DNA from: Kitagawia praeruptora
Taxonomy: Eukaryota; Streptophyta; Magnoliopsida; Apiales; Apiaceae
Direction: 5' to 3'
Length of the DNA: 64,000 bases
Assembly: GCA_037693485.1 (NCBI GenBank)
Contig: CM075346.1
Location: forward strand, 58,647,001-58,711,000
A model generated the notes under the pieces. The model did no database searches. It was not told the origin of the DNA and was given only the letters and a program-made list of their open reading frames with translations. Positions 11,758 to 23,145 of this stretch are shown here, piece after piece (position 1 is the first letter of the stretch; every line of letters starts with the position of its first letter). Position numbers and translations under genes: made by a program.

Positions 11758-13710
11758 TGATGTGCTAAAAATTAAGATTTAAATTGCAAGTGCACAATTT
11801 CATCATTTTAATATTTGAGATATCGATCCACAGAGAGTAATATTTTCGCAAATCTTAACTTTTAATTTAATCGAACTAGAACAATTTTGGGTTTTAGGAA
11901 ATTTTGGATTTTTCTAATTACTACCAAGAATTCTATTTTAAACTAATTAATTAAAATTAAATTATTTAAAAATGAACTAAATTATTAAAAACAAACTTTT
12001 TATTTACATACATTTTTAAAGAAAATTCGACATGTAGTGTTCATAGAAGAGACTCGCCAAAATCGAACAAAAAGATTTATTCGAAACAAACCATTCAATG
12101 AGAAAACTTAGTAACGATCGAAAACCAAAACACAAGAGTCAACAAAACACAGAGACTCGAAATAACTTAACAACAGACGAAATCAAGAAACTCAGCATAA
12201 ACATGACGAGTCAACTTAGCCATAACTCAATTACAACTCGGCATTCGACAGAAATAATCTACACTTAGCTACAATACGAATTCTGCAATCTAACCGAGTG
12301 ATCTTGGTCAAAACAACCAATACGCAGCAATGAACAACCAACGAACAATGACTCATCAAAAACTTGATACAACTCAAACGGAACTCAGCAACAACAAAAA
12401 CGCAGCCATAAATAACTACAACAAGCAACGACTCGAAAACAATCCAACAATGACTTTACTCGGCGCAGACTCAGTGAAATACACGAATAAATTAAAAACT
12501 CGAGTAACACATAACAGAAACCGAACATCACACAAGCACATACAAAACCAACGAACTTAGCCGCGAACTCAATAGACGAATCCAAGAACCGATAACAGTA
12601 AAACTCAGAACTTAACAAGCTACAGGCGAAACAACACAAAACATAAACGAAGCAAACAAATCAGAACTCACAAAAAAGACAAAGAGAAACAGACGCAGAA
12701 AGAGAGAAAGGGGAAATGGGGGGGTTTTTGAACTCGGTGAATTTTACGAATAAAAGAGGAAAAAGGAGGATTGATCTGGGGTTGTGTTTGTGTGAGAAAA
12801 AAGAAAGAAACATGGGATGGGTTTGGTTCGTTAAACAGAGAAAACATGGAATTGATTAAAACTAAAATAGAGTAGACACTTAAGCTTCGAATAAAAACAA
12901 ATAAAACGATGTAGAAAATAAGAAATAAAACTGATGTATTTTTTTTATTTATTGATTACACTAACACATAAAACATAAAAATTTGGATCTAAGATCAAAA
13001 ATTAAGAAAAATGAAACCCACAATAAAATGTAGATTTAAAGGGGCTCAAATATGATTATTAGCTAAGAGCAAGAAAATAAAATTCGTTACTTTTAACCCC
13101 AAGTGGTTAGCATTTCGCTACTTTGTCCACTAATCGGATTTACGAAAATAACGAAAGCAAGACAACATAAAAGAGAGAGCAAGACAAGAAATTAAAGAAA
13201 ATGAAAATTTGCATTAATGAAAAGAGGAGTGTTTACAAGATTTAGAACTACAAAACAAGAAATGAAATCTACCCTAAAACTACTATAAAAATCTATGCTT
13301 TGAAATACAAGGGGGTGAGGGGGTATTTATAGGACAGGGATTAGGGTTGAGGGGTGTGTTGGGTAAATCTTGGCCCTACACATTCTAAATGTGGTGGACA
13401 AATCCTAGCCATCTATTTGTTTTCTTTCCCCTTAAGCTTTGATGAGTGGATCTTGGCCATACACTTAATTAGTGTGTTGGGATGATCTGTACCTTCCACA
13501 TGTCTTCAAAGATTCCTTTTCCACCAAGCTCCTAATTCTTTTTCCTCTTTTCATTTAAGTCCTTTTTCTTCCTCTTTTTCCCTTCCTTGCACTTTATTTC
13601 TTTCTTTTGTCATTTCTTTATTTATTCACGAATTACCTGAAATGAAACAAAATAAATTATTAAAATACGAGTTCAAGCAATAAATAGGTAATAAAAATAT
13701 GCACTTATCA
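11758..13710 (-). repeat. Gypsy 5' LTR
   Basis: Bounded by TGATGTGC at 11758 and GCACTTATCA at 13710. Read on the reverse strand it begins TGATAAGTGC and ends next to the PBS. It is 1953 bp. The second LTR is outside the window, so identity cannot be measured. Open frames on both strands around 12231-12639 are accidental Asn/Lys- or Cys-rich frames. The target duplication would begin at 13711 (atgat), with the partner beyond base 1. Confidence 0.88.
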
Positions 13711-13853
13711 ATGATTATGGTGATGGTGGTGGAAACAATGACATCATTGGAGATACCACCGTCACTGTTGAAGAATTATCAAGTCATCCTGGCAACAACT
13801 CAGAGGGAGACAACAAAAGATGAACTAGTCATACACAACATCACAATGATAAT
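13711..13853 (+). pseudogene. Copia A pol fragment (linker before RT)
   Basis: Reads as the acidic, Gly/Asn-rich linker that precedes RT in this copia group (GDGGGNNDIIGDT, then PGNNSEGDNKR). A TGA stands where copia C has a Trp codon, followed by a 1-base frame change. It is cut at 13853 by the solo LTR, and the adjoining codons (IIGDPDVGVRTR) appear at 18396. Confidence 0.75.
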
Positions 13854-16800
13854 TGTAATAACCCAGATTTTCGGTAGAATTAAAACTTTTCTTATTATGA
13901 TTAAGTGCATTAATGAATATTGATTTCAACGAACCGTGGTTGTGATGAATGGATATTGCTTTGGATAATGATCCCGATACATATGTGTATTTTCAGAATA
14001 GAGTAATTCAATGGTTGAGGACATAGATAAGAATAATCTATCGTCTAGGAAATGAGCTAATGAACCCTAGGGGGGAGATGAGAAATGAGTTAGTGTGACA
14101 ACCCTAATTTCTGGATTTGAGGGAAGTTTTCACTTTTTGATGAATAGTACTTTTCATACGTGAATAGTAATTTGTATGGATGAATAGTGATTTTGTAAGT
14201 TGGAAAACTTTTCACGCCACCCTATGTATGGGACGTGGTATGGATGTTTCGAAGTCATATTAGGAATCCACGGAGGAAATGAGTGTTTGTAAAGACGATC
14301 GGAATTCAGAAATTCCAATTTTAATTCTGGCGTAATATTTGACCGAGCAGTGAATTATATATTAGTATTATCAAGAAATGAGATATTAAATTTGAGAAAT
14401 TGAGGATTTAATATTTTGAAATTTTATTATAATTTATTTGAGAATTTAGGACGAAAACCACTGAGATAGTGAAACGAGCGTTCTAGAAACCGATAAACTT
14501 TATAACGAGATAAGTGATAAAGCGAATAAATTATGGAATTTGGATTGAGTTCATAACAAGATTAAATATCCTACATAATCATCAAGAGAATTATATCAAG
14601 TGGATTAAATGATTTAATCAAGGATTAAATCAAAACAATTTAGAAGTTAAGTGACTTAAATCACTTAAATCAAACAAGAAACAAAACAAATATCTACCAA
14701 GCTTATCCAAGACTCTTTGCACAAGCCCCAAGGGGATAAACACAGCCACACACATCTGATAATATCAAGATATTATGTCCATAAAGTGGTTTTACAAGTC
14801 AAGATGGGTGTGAAGGAAAGAAAAGATCAAGAACAACCAAGTTCTCCAAAACTGCCCACCATGAACCAAGCTCAAAGAAAAATTCACATATCCACTTCTA
14901 TCCATAATTAAATCAAAAATATTTAACCATAGCTTCTCCACTCCATGGGTAACATTCGTTCAAAATTTCATGGTCAACAAAGGAGTGTAGCCTAGTCAAA
15001 TACCTCTCCAAAGTTGAAGAAACCAAACTGCCCTGTTCTTGACAGTTTCTGCCCCGATTTGCAAACGGCCATATCTCCCTAATTTCTCAATGACATCCTG
15101 TGTTCTTTAGCTTGTTGGAAATGTATTGAGATGCTCTACAACTCTGCTTCAGGAGCCTCGTCCAGAAAAGCAAGGTAAGACCCTCGTTTTTGTAGTTCTT
15201 TGAAGAGGTGAATAGTAACTCCGAAATTATTAAGTTGTGTTCTTGTTTTGATGATCAAGATTTAGCTTTCTAAGGACTATCTAAGGCTTATTGGAGGATC
15301 ATCAAGCTTGTTCGAGACCCTTAAGAGTTTAATTAGAATGTGAAATTTGGTGATAAAATGTTAAAGACAGTTAGCAAGGTGTGTGCGGAGGTTTCAAGTT
15401 AAAAATATTATTTTTCGATTTTATAAAAATGCGTAAGCCGAGGTTGCTCAAGTGAAAACCCCTAAGAACACGACTTAGAAACCAAATTATAAGTGCTTAC
15501 ATATGACTTGAATTCGAGGACCGTTTTCGAACCAAACTTACGACTTAAGTATTTGACGAGTAACATGGACTTAGTATGAATCTAGAGTGGGCAAGTAATG
15601 CCTTGGTTGTGTTTCGCTTACGTGTTTAAACATTGAGTTATAAGTGGATTATCGAGGGAGTTAATCGTATGCTTTTCATTTGACTTTGTCTAGATTGTCC
15701 GACGTTGTCGCGAACCCCTATCACTTCTCGAACATCAGGCAAGTTTTCTAAATCTATACTTTGAAGTATTAATGATATAATACTGCTTTTGCCATGTATA
15801 AAGTTGTACAGTTTTGCGATATATCTTATTTCTGTTGAAATAGAATTTGACTTTTGGATTATATACGATCTTTGGAGTTAAGTATTTATGAACCGTTATA
15901 CCTTGTAGCTCTAGATATAAGGGCATATTCATTGTTTTCGACTCTAAACCGGGAGTCAGTATTTTGTGATATAGAGATAGTCGTGGAAACCCGGAAGGAT
16001 TCCAGCGACAGATTATTATTTATTTTGAGGAATGTTATTTATAAACATTAATTATATTTCCATAAAGTATTAATTACTTGGAAATCATTAGAGGATTGTT
16101 ATTTGAATATGATATCATTCGAAGAATGATATTGGCTTACTATATCTTTGGAGGAATGTTATTTGAGTATTATCTCAGTCGAGAAATACTATTTGAATAT
16201 TATTTCTGTTATATATGCTAATGGAAAGCATAACGATTTTCGAAAGTATATTGTGATACTTGTTTTACGAATTGATATTGGCTTTTAAGCTTGATATGAA
16301 TTATATTAGTTATAAGTCGGATGTTTCGCTAAGACCCTTAGTGAAGGGCATATGATTTTCATTCTTTAAATATAGACCGGGAGTCGGTATTTCTGTATAT
16401 CTTGTGATTATTTTCTGAGGAAAATATTAGACAAATGTTTTTTTTCCTTATTTCTTTAAGGAATATTATTCCGAATATTCATTTAGAGTTTTATTTATTA
16501 AATGAATATTATTTTGAATATTCATTTAAGGTCTAATTTATTTAATGAATATTATTTTGAATATTCCTTCAAGGATTTATTTATTTAATAAATATTTTTA
16601 TATATTCATTCGAGGATTATTTATGAGCAATATATCTGATTAAAAATATTATTTAATTATTTATGATTTAATAAATATTCTTTGAATATTTATTTAATAC
16701 TTTTAAATTAGTTTTAAAAATGATTTATCTTATTCAAAAATTATCTCTGACCTTCAACGGTATTTTCAAAAATTATAGGAATTCCCAAATATTTATTATT

Positions 16801-18395
16801 GAGTATTATCCGCTCGTTTGAGCCGTCTAAACATTCGAATTCATTGAGAATTGGAATCCAGAGTTCTGGGAGTCAGTATTGTTACTACTTCCTCTTCATT
16901 GATACCTCCGAGTGTATTATGAGATTATAACCCTACTATTAAGGGTTTCCAATTTCGTCAAAAGGTTATAAGATTCAGTCTTGATTTCGTATGAACCATT
17001 CGTTGTTCAAATTGTGATTTCGGCTAATGGCCAATGAGTAATTATCGGTTAGCTTCCATTTGATTCCGGGAGTAACCAAACCATACGAGTAAGATCTGCA
17101 AATAGATGTTTACCCAGGGGACTCTAGCAGTGCAGGTTCGTCAATGAACGATCCCAAACTTAGAATAAGAGACCGTTAGCCAGGCGGTCCATCAATTATT
17201 ATTTAGACCAACTTGCACCAGAATGATTGCGGATGGAGCTTTCATTCAGGATGATTGCAGATGGAGCTTTCATCCAGGGTAATTGCGGATGGAGCTTTAC
17301 CCATGGTAATTGCGGATGGAGCTTTTACCTGAGGGCAATTACGGATGGAGTTTTGTCCTTCTACTAGTAGAGAAGACCTGTGGTGGACCTGGAAGCGGCG
17401 ACTGATCATCGTCGATCCACGTCTAGAATTGGTATGTTATGAGTAAGTCCCCACTCCTTCCATTTTTGGAATTGATTGAACACTGTAATGAAAGCCCAGG
17501 AGTTGAGTTACCGATAGTGTTTCAATGAACGCAAAGTACGAGTTCTGTTATTTCAATATCTATAACTGCTGATTTTGTTTCCCCAAGGGGAGTGTTTGCA
17601 TCCATATTCTATCAAATCCCGATAAGGAGAATATTCGAGTTTTTCAATAAAGGATGCATGTTATTATAAATTGCTTCGGCAAATATGAGTTTCGAATATC
17701 TTTCGTATAAAGATAAGTATTTGATAATTGAAGTACTGAGATAGTACTATTTTCGGATATTTTCCTATAAGGATGTAAATTTGAGTTATTGGATTATAAG
17801 AGATAATAACGAGTTTATTTATTTTCCGGTAAAGGAAATGATTTCAGAGATGAGATATTTTGACAATAATTGTCTTGTATAAGTTTATACTAAAACTTTC
17901 ATTCATAGGCAGAGTTATGCCATACTTTTATTACCTTGCTGAGCTATCACTCACTCTTGCTATTGTTTATATATATTATATAGCAGCGAAGCAGGATGCC
18001 AATGGGACGGCACATACCCCGCAAGGCGTTTTCATAAACAGTTGCTAGCAGTGATCCCGACGAGAGTAGTACGAACCAGTCGAATCAGGCTGCAGCTTTT
18101 GGTATTCATCCTATGTATAGATATGAATCAGAAGGCTAAGTTGGTAATGTAACATTACTTAGAAGTTGTATCAGTGACAGATTCAAAAAGACATTTGGGT
18201 ATTGTAATAAAAATTACTTATTCCGAAGTTGTTGTATTGTGTCGTTTCTGAGACTCTAACCTGTGTGTGTGAGAGATATATATTGTGGGGTCACAAGCAG
18301 TTAAATTGTGTACATTGCAAGTAATACAGGTAAGGCAAGGAGTAAATGGATCATGACTACTCTAAATCCCTGACCCCGGATTTGGGGCTGTTACA
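13854..18395 (+). mobile_element. Solo gypsy-type LTR 1 (4.5 kb)
   Basis: Begins TGTAATAACCC and ends GGGGCTGTTACA, flanked by a perfect 5-bp duplication ATAAT (13849-13853 and 18396-18400). No internal gag or pol is present, so this is a solo LTR left by LTR-LTR recombination, or a very long LTR with lost interior. It shares its ends and several internal blocks with solo LTR 2: a splice-donor-like gaaaagcaaggtaag, the ttgctgagcta/ctcactcttgct block, and a gactgatcatcgt block. Termini and size fit Tekay/Del-like chromoviruses, a family inference. A second LTR-start-like TGTGACAACCC lies at about 14098. Open frames inside are accidental. Confidence 0.85.
17223..17362 (+). repeat. Minisatellite in solo LTR 1
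   Basis: About five imperfect tandem copies of a roughly 29-bp unit with core GATTGCGGATGGAGCTTT. Solo LTR 2 has a degenerate counterpart at about 33690-33750 (GATGGTGGAGAACC, GATGGTGGCGAACC). Confidence 0.8.
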
Positions 18396-18400
18396 ATAAT

Positions 18401-18891
18401 TGGTGATCCAGATGTTGGAGTAAGAACTAGAAGGGCTTCTTAAAATCAATGTAACTATTCAGGGTTTTTTTTTGAAATGGAACCTAAGAAAATTGATGAA
18501 GCACTTGCTAATCCTGATTGGGTGATTGCTATGCAAAACGAATTTAATCAATTTAAACAATAAGAAGTGTGGAAGCTGGTACCCAGACCTAAGAAGAAGA
18601 AAGTAGTTGATACACGGTGGGTATTCAGAAACAAGCTAGATGAAGATGGCATAATGACAAGAAATAAATCAAGACTAGTTGTAAAAGGTTATTCACAAGC
18701 TGAAGGAATTGATTATGATGAAACCTATGCACTAGTACTTGAGGCCATCAGGATACTCTTGGATTTGCAGAATTCTCAAACTTTAAAGTGTATCAAATGG
18801 ATGTCAAGAGTGCTTTCCTGAATGGTAAGCTGGATGATGAGGTTTATTTAGAACAACCCCTGGCTTTGAAGATCTAGATCTATTGGACTAT
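18401..18891 (+). pseudogene. Copia A RT, N-terminal part
   Basis: Continuation of copia A pol after solo LTR 1. It starts in GDPDVGVRTRR and carries the RT entry blocks EVWKLVPRPKKKK, VDTRWVFRNK and KGYSQAEGIDYDET. Stops occur after RRAS and FKQ, and the frame changes near 18765 and again near 18860. The sequence is cut at 18891 by the CACTA element. RT resumes at 23146. Confidence 0.88.
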
Positions 18892-19350
18892 CACTACTAA
18901 AAAAATGCTAATAGACATCGGTTTCTGGCCGATGTCTTTGAAAAATTCAGACCGATGTCTTTGTCGGTGATGTCTAAAGTCTGAACGTTTAGACAACGGT
19001 TTCTGGCCGATGTCTTATAGCATATAATACATCAGTTTTAAAAATATTTCTAATGTTTATGAACTATCTTCTTGGGTTAACTGCATGAGGTTATCTTTTG
19101 AATTGTTATATTAGAGGTCTTAGCTGTTATTTAACATGTAGCAAACATAGAATAATTCGACATAGACATCTATTTTTTTCCAAATATTGATGTCTAAGCC
19201 TTTATTAACAACGGTAAAAATTAAGAAAACCGATGTATAATGTAACCATGGACATCGGTTTTAGACGATGCTGAAGATATCTATTGTATTGGTTACCTAT
19301 TTTTAAAACCGATGTCTAAGGTCCCATAGACATTAGTTTTAGACGATGTT
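18892..19350. repeat. CACTA left terminal and subterminal repeats
   Basis: The terminal 12-bp repeat is followed by clustered short words GACATCGG, CCGATGTC and ACCGATGTC in both orientations. It ends near a (TA)n run at 19351-19370. Confidence 0.85.
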
Positions 19351-19605
19351 TATATATATATATATATATATCATTTACCCCTGTTGTATTCATTCATCTA
19401 TATACGAAAGAAAAATCAAATAAATCAAAACTCAAATAAGGTATCACAATAACCACAACTTGATTATCATTATCAAAAAAATTCAATATACACATCAATG
19501 ACTACACTTAAAATCGGTAAATGGCAAAGTTGTACGTTACATAATCAAGGTCGATCAAAACCAAGTATTTCCATGATAAATAAAAAAATCTAGAATATTA
19601 CAATT

Positions 19606-19803
19606 TTCAGTTTCCATGATATGCTTTTCTGGTTGAAACCGATTATTGTAGATGAGCTGAACCTTTCCAGTTTTGTCTAGGACATAGGTTTGCCTTCCAG
19701 GCAATGCACCAAAAAGATCAGATGGCATGCCCCATTCTTTTCTGACCTCATCCCCTTTATCACTCAGTAAGACATACGGAAGTCTGTATTTCTTTGCAAA
19801 TTC
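19606..19803 (-). pseudogene. Captured fragment of peroxiredoxin Q
   Basis: On the minus strand an exon starts after an AG acceptor (ttgatgtag) and encodes FAKKYRLPYVLLSD, then EWGMPSDLFGALPGR, then YVLDKTGKVQLIYNN and QPEKHI. This is the C-terminal half of chloroplast peroxiredoxin Q, a thioredoxin-dependent thiol peroxidase of the BCP/PrxQ class. The peroxidatic Cys region is upstream in the parent gene and is absent here, so the piece cannot be an active enzyme. After HI the match fades within two or three codons. Frame and splice acceptor are intact, which suggests fairly recent capture. Identification is from remembered family sequence. Confidence 0.85.
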
Positions 19804-20251
19804 CTACATCAATATTAGCACCTCTTATGAGTAACATGTTTTGGATCAGTCTAGTGCAACAAGTAAAAATAATAAATGCACCAACAAAATTATAAACAGC
19901 CAAATAGGCCAAATAAAGTTGACTATAGAGTAGACAATCCCAAGAGCAAAATTTGTCAAGCAGAGTAGCTCCAATATCACTGTATAGCATCGATGAAAGA
20001 ATACTCGATATTAATGCATAGTCATTGAGAAATGAGAATGGACCCTTACCATAATCACCTTGGTTAACAACTATAACCTCCTTATTGCTATAACCTCCTT
20101 GTGAATACGATAAGCTTTTGAATCTAGCGCAATCAATTGGCCAAATATTGCAAGTTGGAGTTTGCCAACAAAAAAAGTTTCCCACATATATAAAGGAAGA
20201 CAATGTATCATAAGAAGACAGGGATAACAAAATAATGAATGATCAGAAGAT

Positions 20252-20383
20252 ACACCTATTTCTGTTTCTTAGAGCTTGAACAGCAGAATGCACGAAAGGA
20301 TCAATCTGCCAACCAACTCTAGGTGTTTGACCAAAATCATTCTTGATGAACAGATGTCCCATAGTAGAAGAATGCTTGAAAGT
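20252..20383 (-). pseudogene. Captured fragment of a GH38 alpha-mannosidase
   Basis: Minus-strand exon-like segment after an AG (tactttcaag). It reads STMGHLFIKNDFGQTP, then VGWQIDPFVHSAVQA. Plant vacuolar/lysosomal GH38 alpha-mannosidases carry GWQIDPFGHS around the catalytic Asp. Here the Asp is kept but the following Gly is Val. Downstream sequence (LRNRNRC) leaves the family. Only about 40 codons of a roughly 1000-residue enzyme are present. Confidence 0.8.
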
Positions 20384-20972
20384 AAAAGAATTAAGAAGAC
20401 GAATTTACATTTACTTGTAAGATATATAATCTAGCACTAGCATTAATAAACAGGAAAAGAATGAAGAAGGACATAGTAATTTACCATTTCAACATAGATA
20501 TGAAATAAGAGACAGGCGCTCCATCTCAGTCAGCAAGTATATTAAAGAGATTTAGAGGGTACATTTAGATCTATGTATCACAGCGGGGAATTATGATTGG
20601 CAAGAAGCTGCATTTTTTCTTCCTGGACCTTTTCTCTGCAATTTAAAAAAAATCATCAGGCAAAATATGTATGAAATCACATAAAAGCAAACCATTTTAA
20701 TCTCTTCACAAATTAAGAATTTATTACAAGTTTCATCAAATTTTGTGTCGCTGTGGTTTAATCAGATGATCAGATCTCAGGTTTTTGCATGTTCGCTGTG
20801 GGTTTGTTTGCAAGAATTATAATCTCTAGAATATCAAAACTAAATGTTGTAAAAATTAATAGCAAATTTCCTAGTAGTCTGGAATTATTTATTCCATGAA
20901 ACACACATAGCCTATGAGCTGTATTAGTATCATTGGACTCTATTACTGCATGTTATACAAAAGAATTTACCT

Positions 20973-21061
20973 TGGTACCTTATAAGTTGGTCTTGTTTCA
21001 TTTCTGGACCAGGCTTATTAGTGCTCTGAACTACAGGACTTGAAAATTTAACACCCTTGTC
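20973..21061 (-). pseudogene. Exon-like segment of unidentified origin in the CACTA element
   Basis: Minus-strand open segment reading VKFSSPVVQSTNKPG, then EMKQDQLIRYQG, ending at a plausible GT donor (caag|gtaaat). It has the composition of real coding sequence and the same orientation as the recognised captured pieces. I do not recognise the parent. Another short open piece at about 20570-20640 (EKVQEEKMQLLANHN) is similar in kind. Confidence 0.4.
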
Positions 21062-21269
21062 GAAATACAAAAAAAGCAAAGGCAAAGAAAATCAGTATGA
21101 AAGGGAAAGAATAAACATAATTTTCATTGCAGATCAGCTACTTTGCTGGCTTTTAAACAAAATGATTATCTAGCTAAAAAGTTTACAAGCCTATCCTATA
21201 TTACACAGTGAACTGTGACACAACGCTACAAAAACATAACAATGACACATATCAAAATAGTATAACCTT

Positions 21270-21350
21270 GGTACCTGAAGCTATTCCAGCAGCTGCACCA
21301 GCTGCAACAAGGGCTATCCTCCTTTCATTGTTGTTCTCCATCATAGAATG
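21270..21350 (-). pseudogene. Captured fragment of a CLC chloride channel (CLC-e/f type)
   Basis: Minus strand reads MMENNNERRIALVAAG, then AAAGIASG, then GT. This resembles the segment just before the FNAAVAG selectivity region of the organellar plant CLC-e/CLC-f proteins, ending where FNAAVAG would start. It holds only 27 codons of a protein of about 600-750 residues. Match to the family is from memory and the segment is short. Confidence 0.68.
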
Positions 21351-21540
21351 ACCAAAACCAATTAAAACTTGTAAACACTATTAGCTTGGACTGCTACACA
21401 GATATATTATAAGAGTAAAATTTAATACTATAATGAGGAATAACATCAAGGGAATTGGTGAACCCACAGAATTTAAAAATCAATTCCTTCCTCAAGGGAT
21501 ACCATTCCTTAATATGCCAAGAGGAATAAAACAAAGATAG

Positions 21541-21668
21541 CTACCCTATAAAAAGCGCCAGGAGAAGGGAAGTTTGGACCTCCACCAAGATGCTCATGAA
21601 GATCATCTACACAAATGTACTCATCCTCCATGTATGGTTTTGGTCCTATCTTAGAGCAGCTTCCTGAT
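21541..21668 (-). pseudogene. Captured fragment of a PP2C protein phosphatase
   Basis: Minus strand reads RSGSCSKIGPKPYMEDE, then HEHLGGGPNFPSPGAFY. This is the N-terminal catalytic block of plant PP2C phosphatases (consensus RSGSCAEIGPKQYMEDE ... FPSPGAFYGVFDGHGG). The metal-binding DGHGG that should follow is missing because the segment ends at a possible GT donor right after FY-R. The MED Glu/Asp cluster is kept. Confidence 0.85.
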
Positions 21669-22622
21669 CGAAATACAAGTTATGTGTTAGTAAATCACAA
21701 AACCATATGTTATGTGTTAGTAAATCAGCAATAGTCAAGCTCAACATCCGGAAATAAACAATACTAATGCCAAAACAACGAATTCAGTTACACAAAGAAT
21801 CAAACACTCAACCTGCATTACGACTCACGAACTCAAAACAAAGCCAAAACAGCTTGTACATCGACCAGAGGTAAATAAACAATAACAGAGCAACAAACTT
21901 CATCGACTTCATATCTATCTCCACATGTAGTCGATGCAATTTTACACAGCAACCACTTGAGATCGAACACTACCGTGTTTTATGACTACCAGTCATTCCT
22001 ACAAACATGAGGAGAATCGAATATAAAGATCAAACAAACTATTAAAACTCAGACCTTAGAAAGTTAGAAATATGAAATTGAAATAATAGCAAAAATTGAA
22101 TTACGTATTCTCTAAAATTCATCAGAAACTTCACAGGATCGACAAATCTAAATCATCAAAATAGCAAAAATGGCCAAATACATATACACACACACATTAC
22201 AATATTTACAATTTAAAAAAGATAAACATTCAAAAACAATATTTAAAATTTAACATCACATAGTAGCTACAAACATTCAAGCAAAGTACCAATTCGAACA
22301 TTCAAAGATTCACAAAAAACAAATGAACATTCAATAAAAAAATTACCAATTCAAGTTTCTGAGCACTACCCAAACAAAAATCTCTTTCCTGCATTGAAAT
22401 TCTACAAACTAAAGATTAGAAAAACAAATTTAAAAATTAGGGTTTTGAATTCAAAAATCCCCAATTTAAAACTAAATCGAACTAATTCAAGATTAATACA
22501 AGCTTACCCACTCATCAATTCCAGCTTTGTAACTATGAACAAATGGTATACAGCTTTGTACGTTCGAGTAATGTCGAATAAATCTCTGGTTGAACAAGTC
22601 TTCGATCTAAAAATCTTCGGTT

Positions 22623-22663
22623 GAGAGAGAGGAGGGAGAGAGAGAGAGAGAGAGAGGGGGGGG
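22623..22663. repeat. GA-rich microsatellite
   Basis: A (GA)n run with GGA interruptions ending in G8, near the right end of the CACTA interior. Such tracts are common in plant 5' UTRs, so it may have been carried with a captured gene, but no coding sequence adjoins it. Confidence 0.8.
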
Positions 22664-22929
22664 AATGGGTAAGATTTAGGGTTCTTGAGGGAGGGGGTCA
22701 GTGTACGAGTCGAGAGAACGGGAGAGAGTAGTGGGTCAGTTTTTATGTTAAATCAATTTTGATTTATTTTGTCTGAGAGATATTAGAATTGAGGGGTATT
22801 AGAATTGAGGGGGGGAAATACAAAAATCTCGGCTAGGGGGAACAAATTTGGCAAAACAGCGGGCAAATGAAATTTAAAGGGGGAAAATAAAACTAAGGGG
22901 GGAATAATTCAGAGGGAACGCGCGTTTAT

Positions 22930-23142
22930 TTTTAAGTAGACATTTAGACATCGGTTCATAAATGAAGCGATGTCTAAAAAATTTTAAGCAAACATTTAGA
23001 CATCGGTTGATATGTCAGGTGATGTCTGAATGTTTAAAGGACATCGGTTTTAAAACGGGCGATGTTAAATTGATTTTTAACATCGGTTTTATTGTAATCG
23101 ATGTTAAAAACGGTGATGTCTATTAATAGATTTTTAGTAGTG
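22930..23142. repeat. CACTA right subterminal and terminal repeats
   Basis: Multiple GACATCGG / CGATGTC words in both orientations, including AACATCGGTTTT variants, ending in TTTTTAGTAGTG. Mirror image of the left subterminal zone. Confidence 0.88.
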
Positions 23143-23145
23143 TAT

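Larger units (their letters stand above)
1..13710 (-). mobile_element. Ty3/gypsy (Athila-like) retrotransposon, 5' part, split by copia B
   Basis: Reverse-strand LTR retrotransposon that leaves the window on the left. In element order it shows an LTR (13710-11758), a primer binding site complementary to a tRNA-Asp-type 3' end, a leader, gag (10799-9615), a gag-protease linker and an aspartic protease (to about 347). RT, RNase H, integrase and the second LTR would lie left of base 1. The tRNA-Asp-like PBS and the long basic linker after gag fit the Athila/Tat branch by general knowledge. Copia B (1065-8943) sits between linker and protease, and the reading frame resumes across that insertion. 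Gag carries a frameshift and a stop, so the copy is dead. It lies inside copia A, whose sequence restarts at 13711. Confidence 0.85.
18892..23142. mobile_element. Pack-type CACTA transposon with captured gene fragments
   Basis: 4251 bp. The 12-bp terminal inverted repeats are perfect: CACTACTAAAAA at 18892 and TTTTTAGTAGTG ending 23142. They are flanked by the 3-bp duplication TAT (18889-18891, 23143-23145), the CACTA (CMC/EnSpm) hallmark. Subterminal zones carry many direct and inverted copies of GACATCGG / CGATGTC, the likely transposase-binding repeats. I find no transposase, so it is non-autonomous. The interior has exon-like pieces of at least four unrelated cellular genes, all on the minus strand and several ending at plausible splice sites. 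It splits copia A RT, whose sequence continues on both sides. Confidence 0.93.

Noticed and set aside
11919..12639. Asn/Lys- and Cys-rich ORFs on both strands of the gypsy LTR
   Set aside because: Low-complexity chance frames inside an LTR with clear termini.
19760..20230. 156-codon minus-strand ORF in the CACTA interior as a transposase or host gene
   Set aside because: No recognisable domain; it overlaps the peroxiredoxin Q fragment in a different frame and has Cys/Tyr/Leu-rich composition typical of chance frames in AT-rich DNA.
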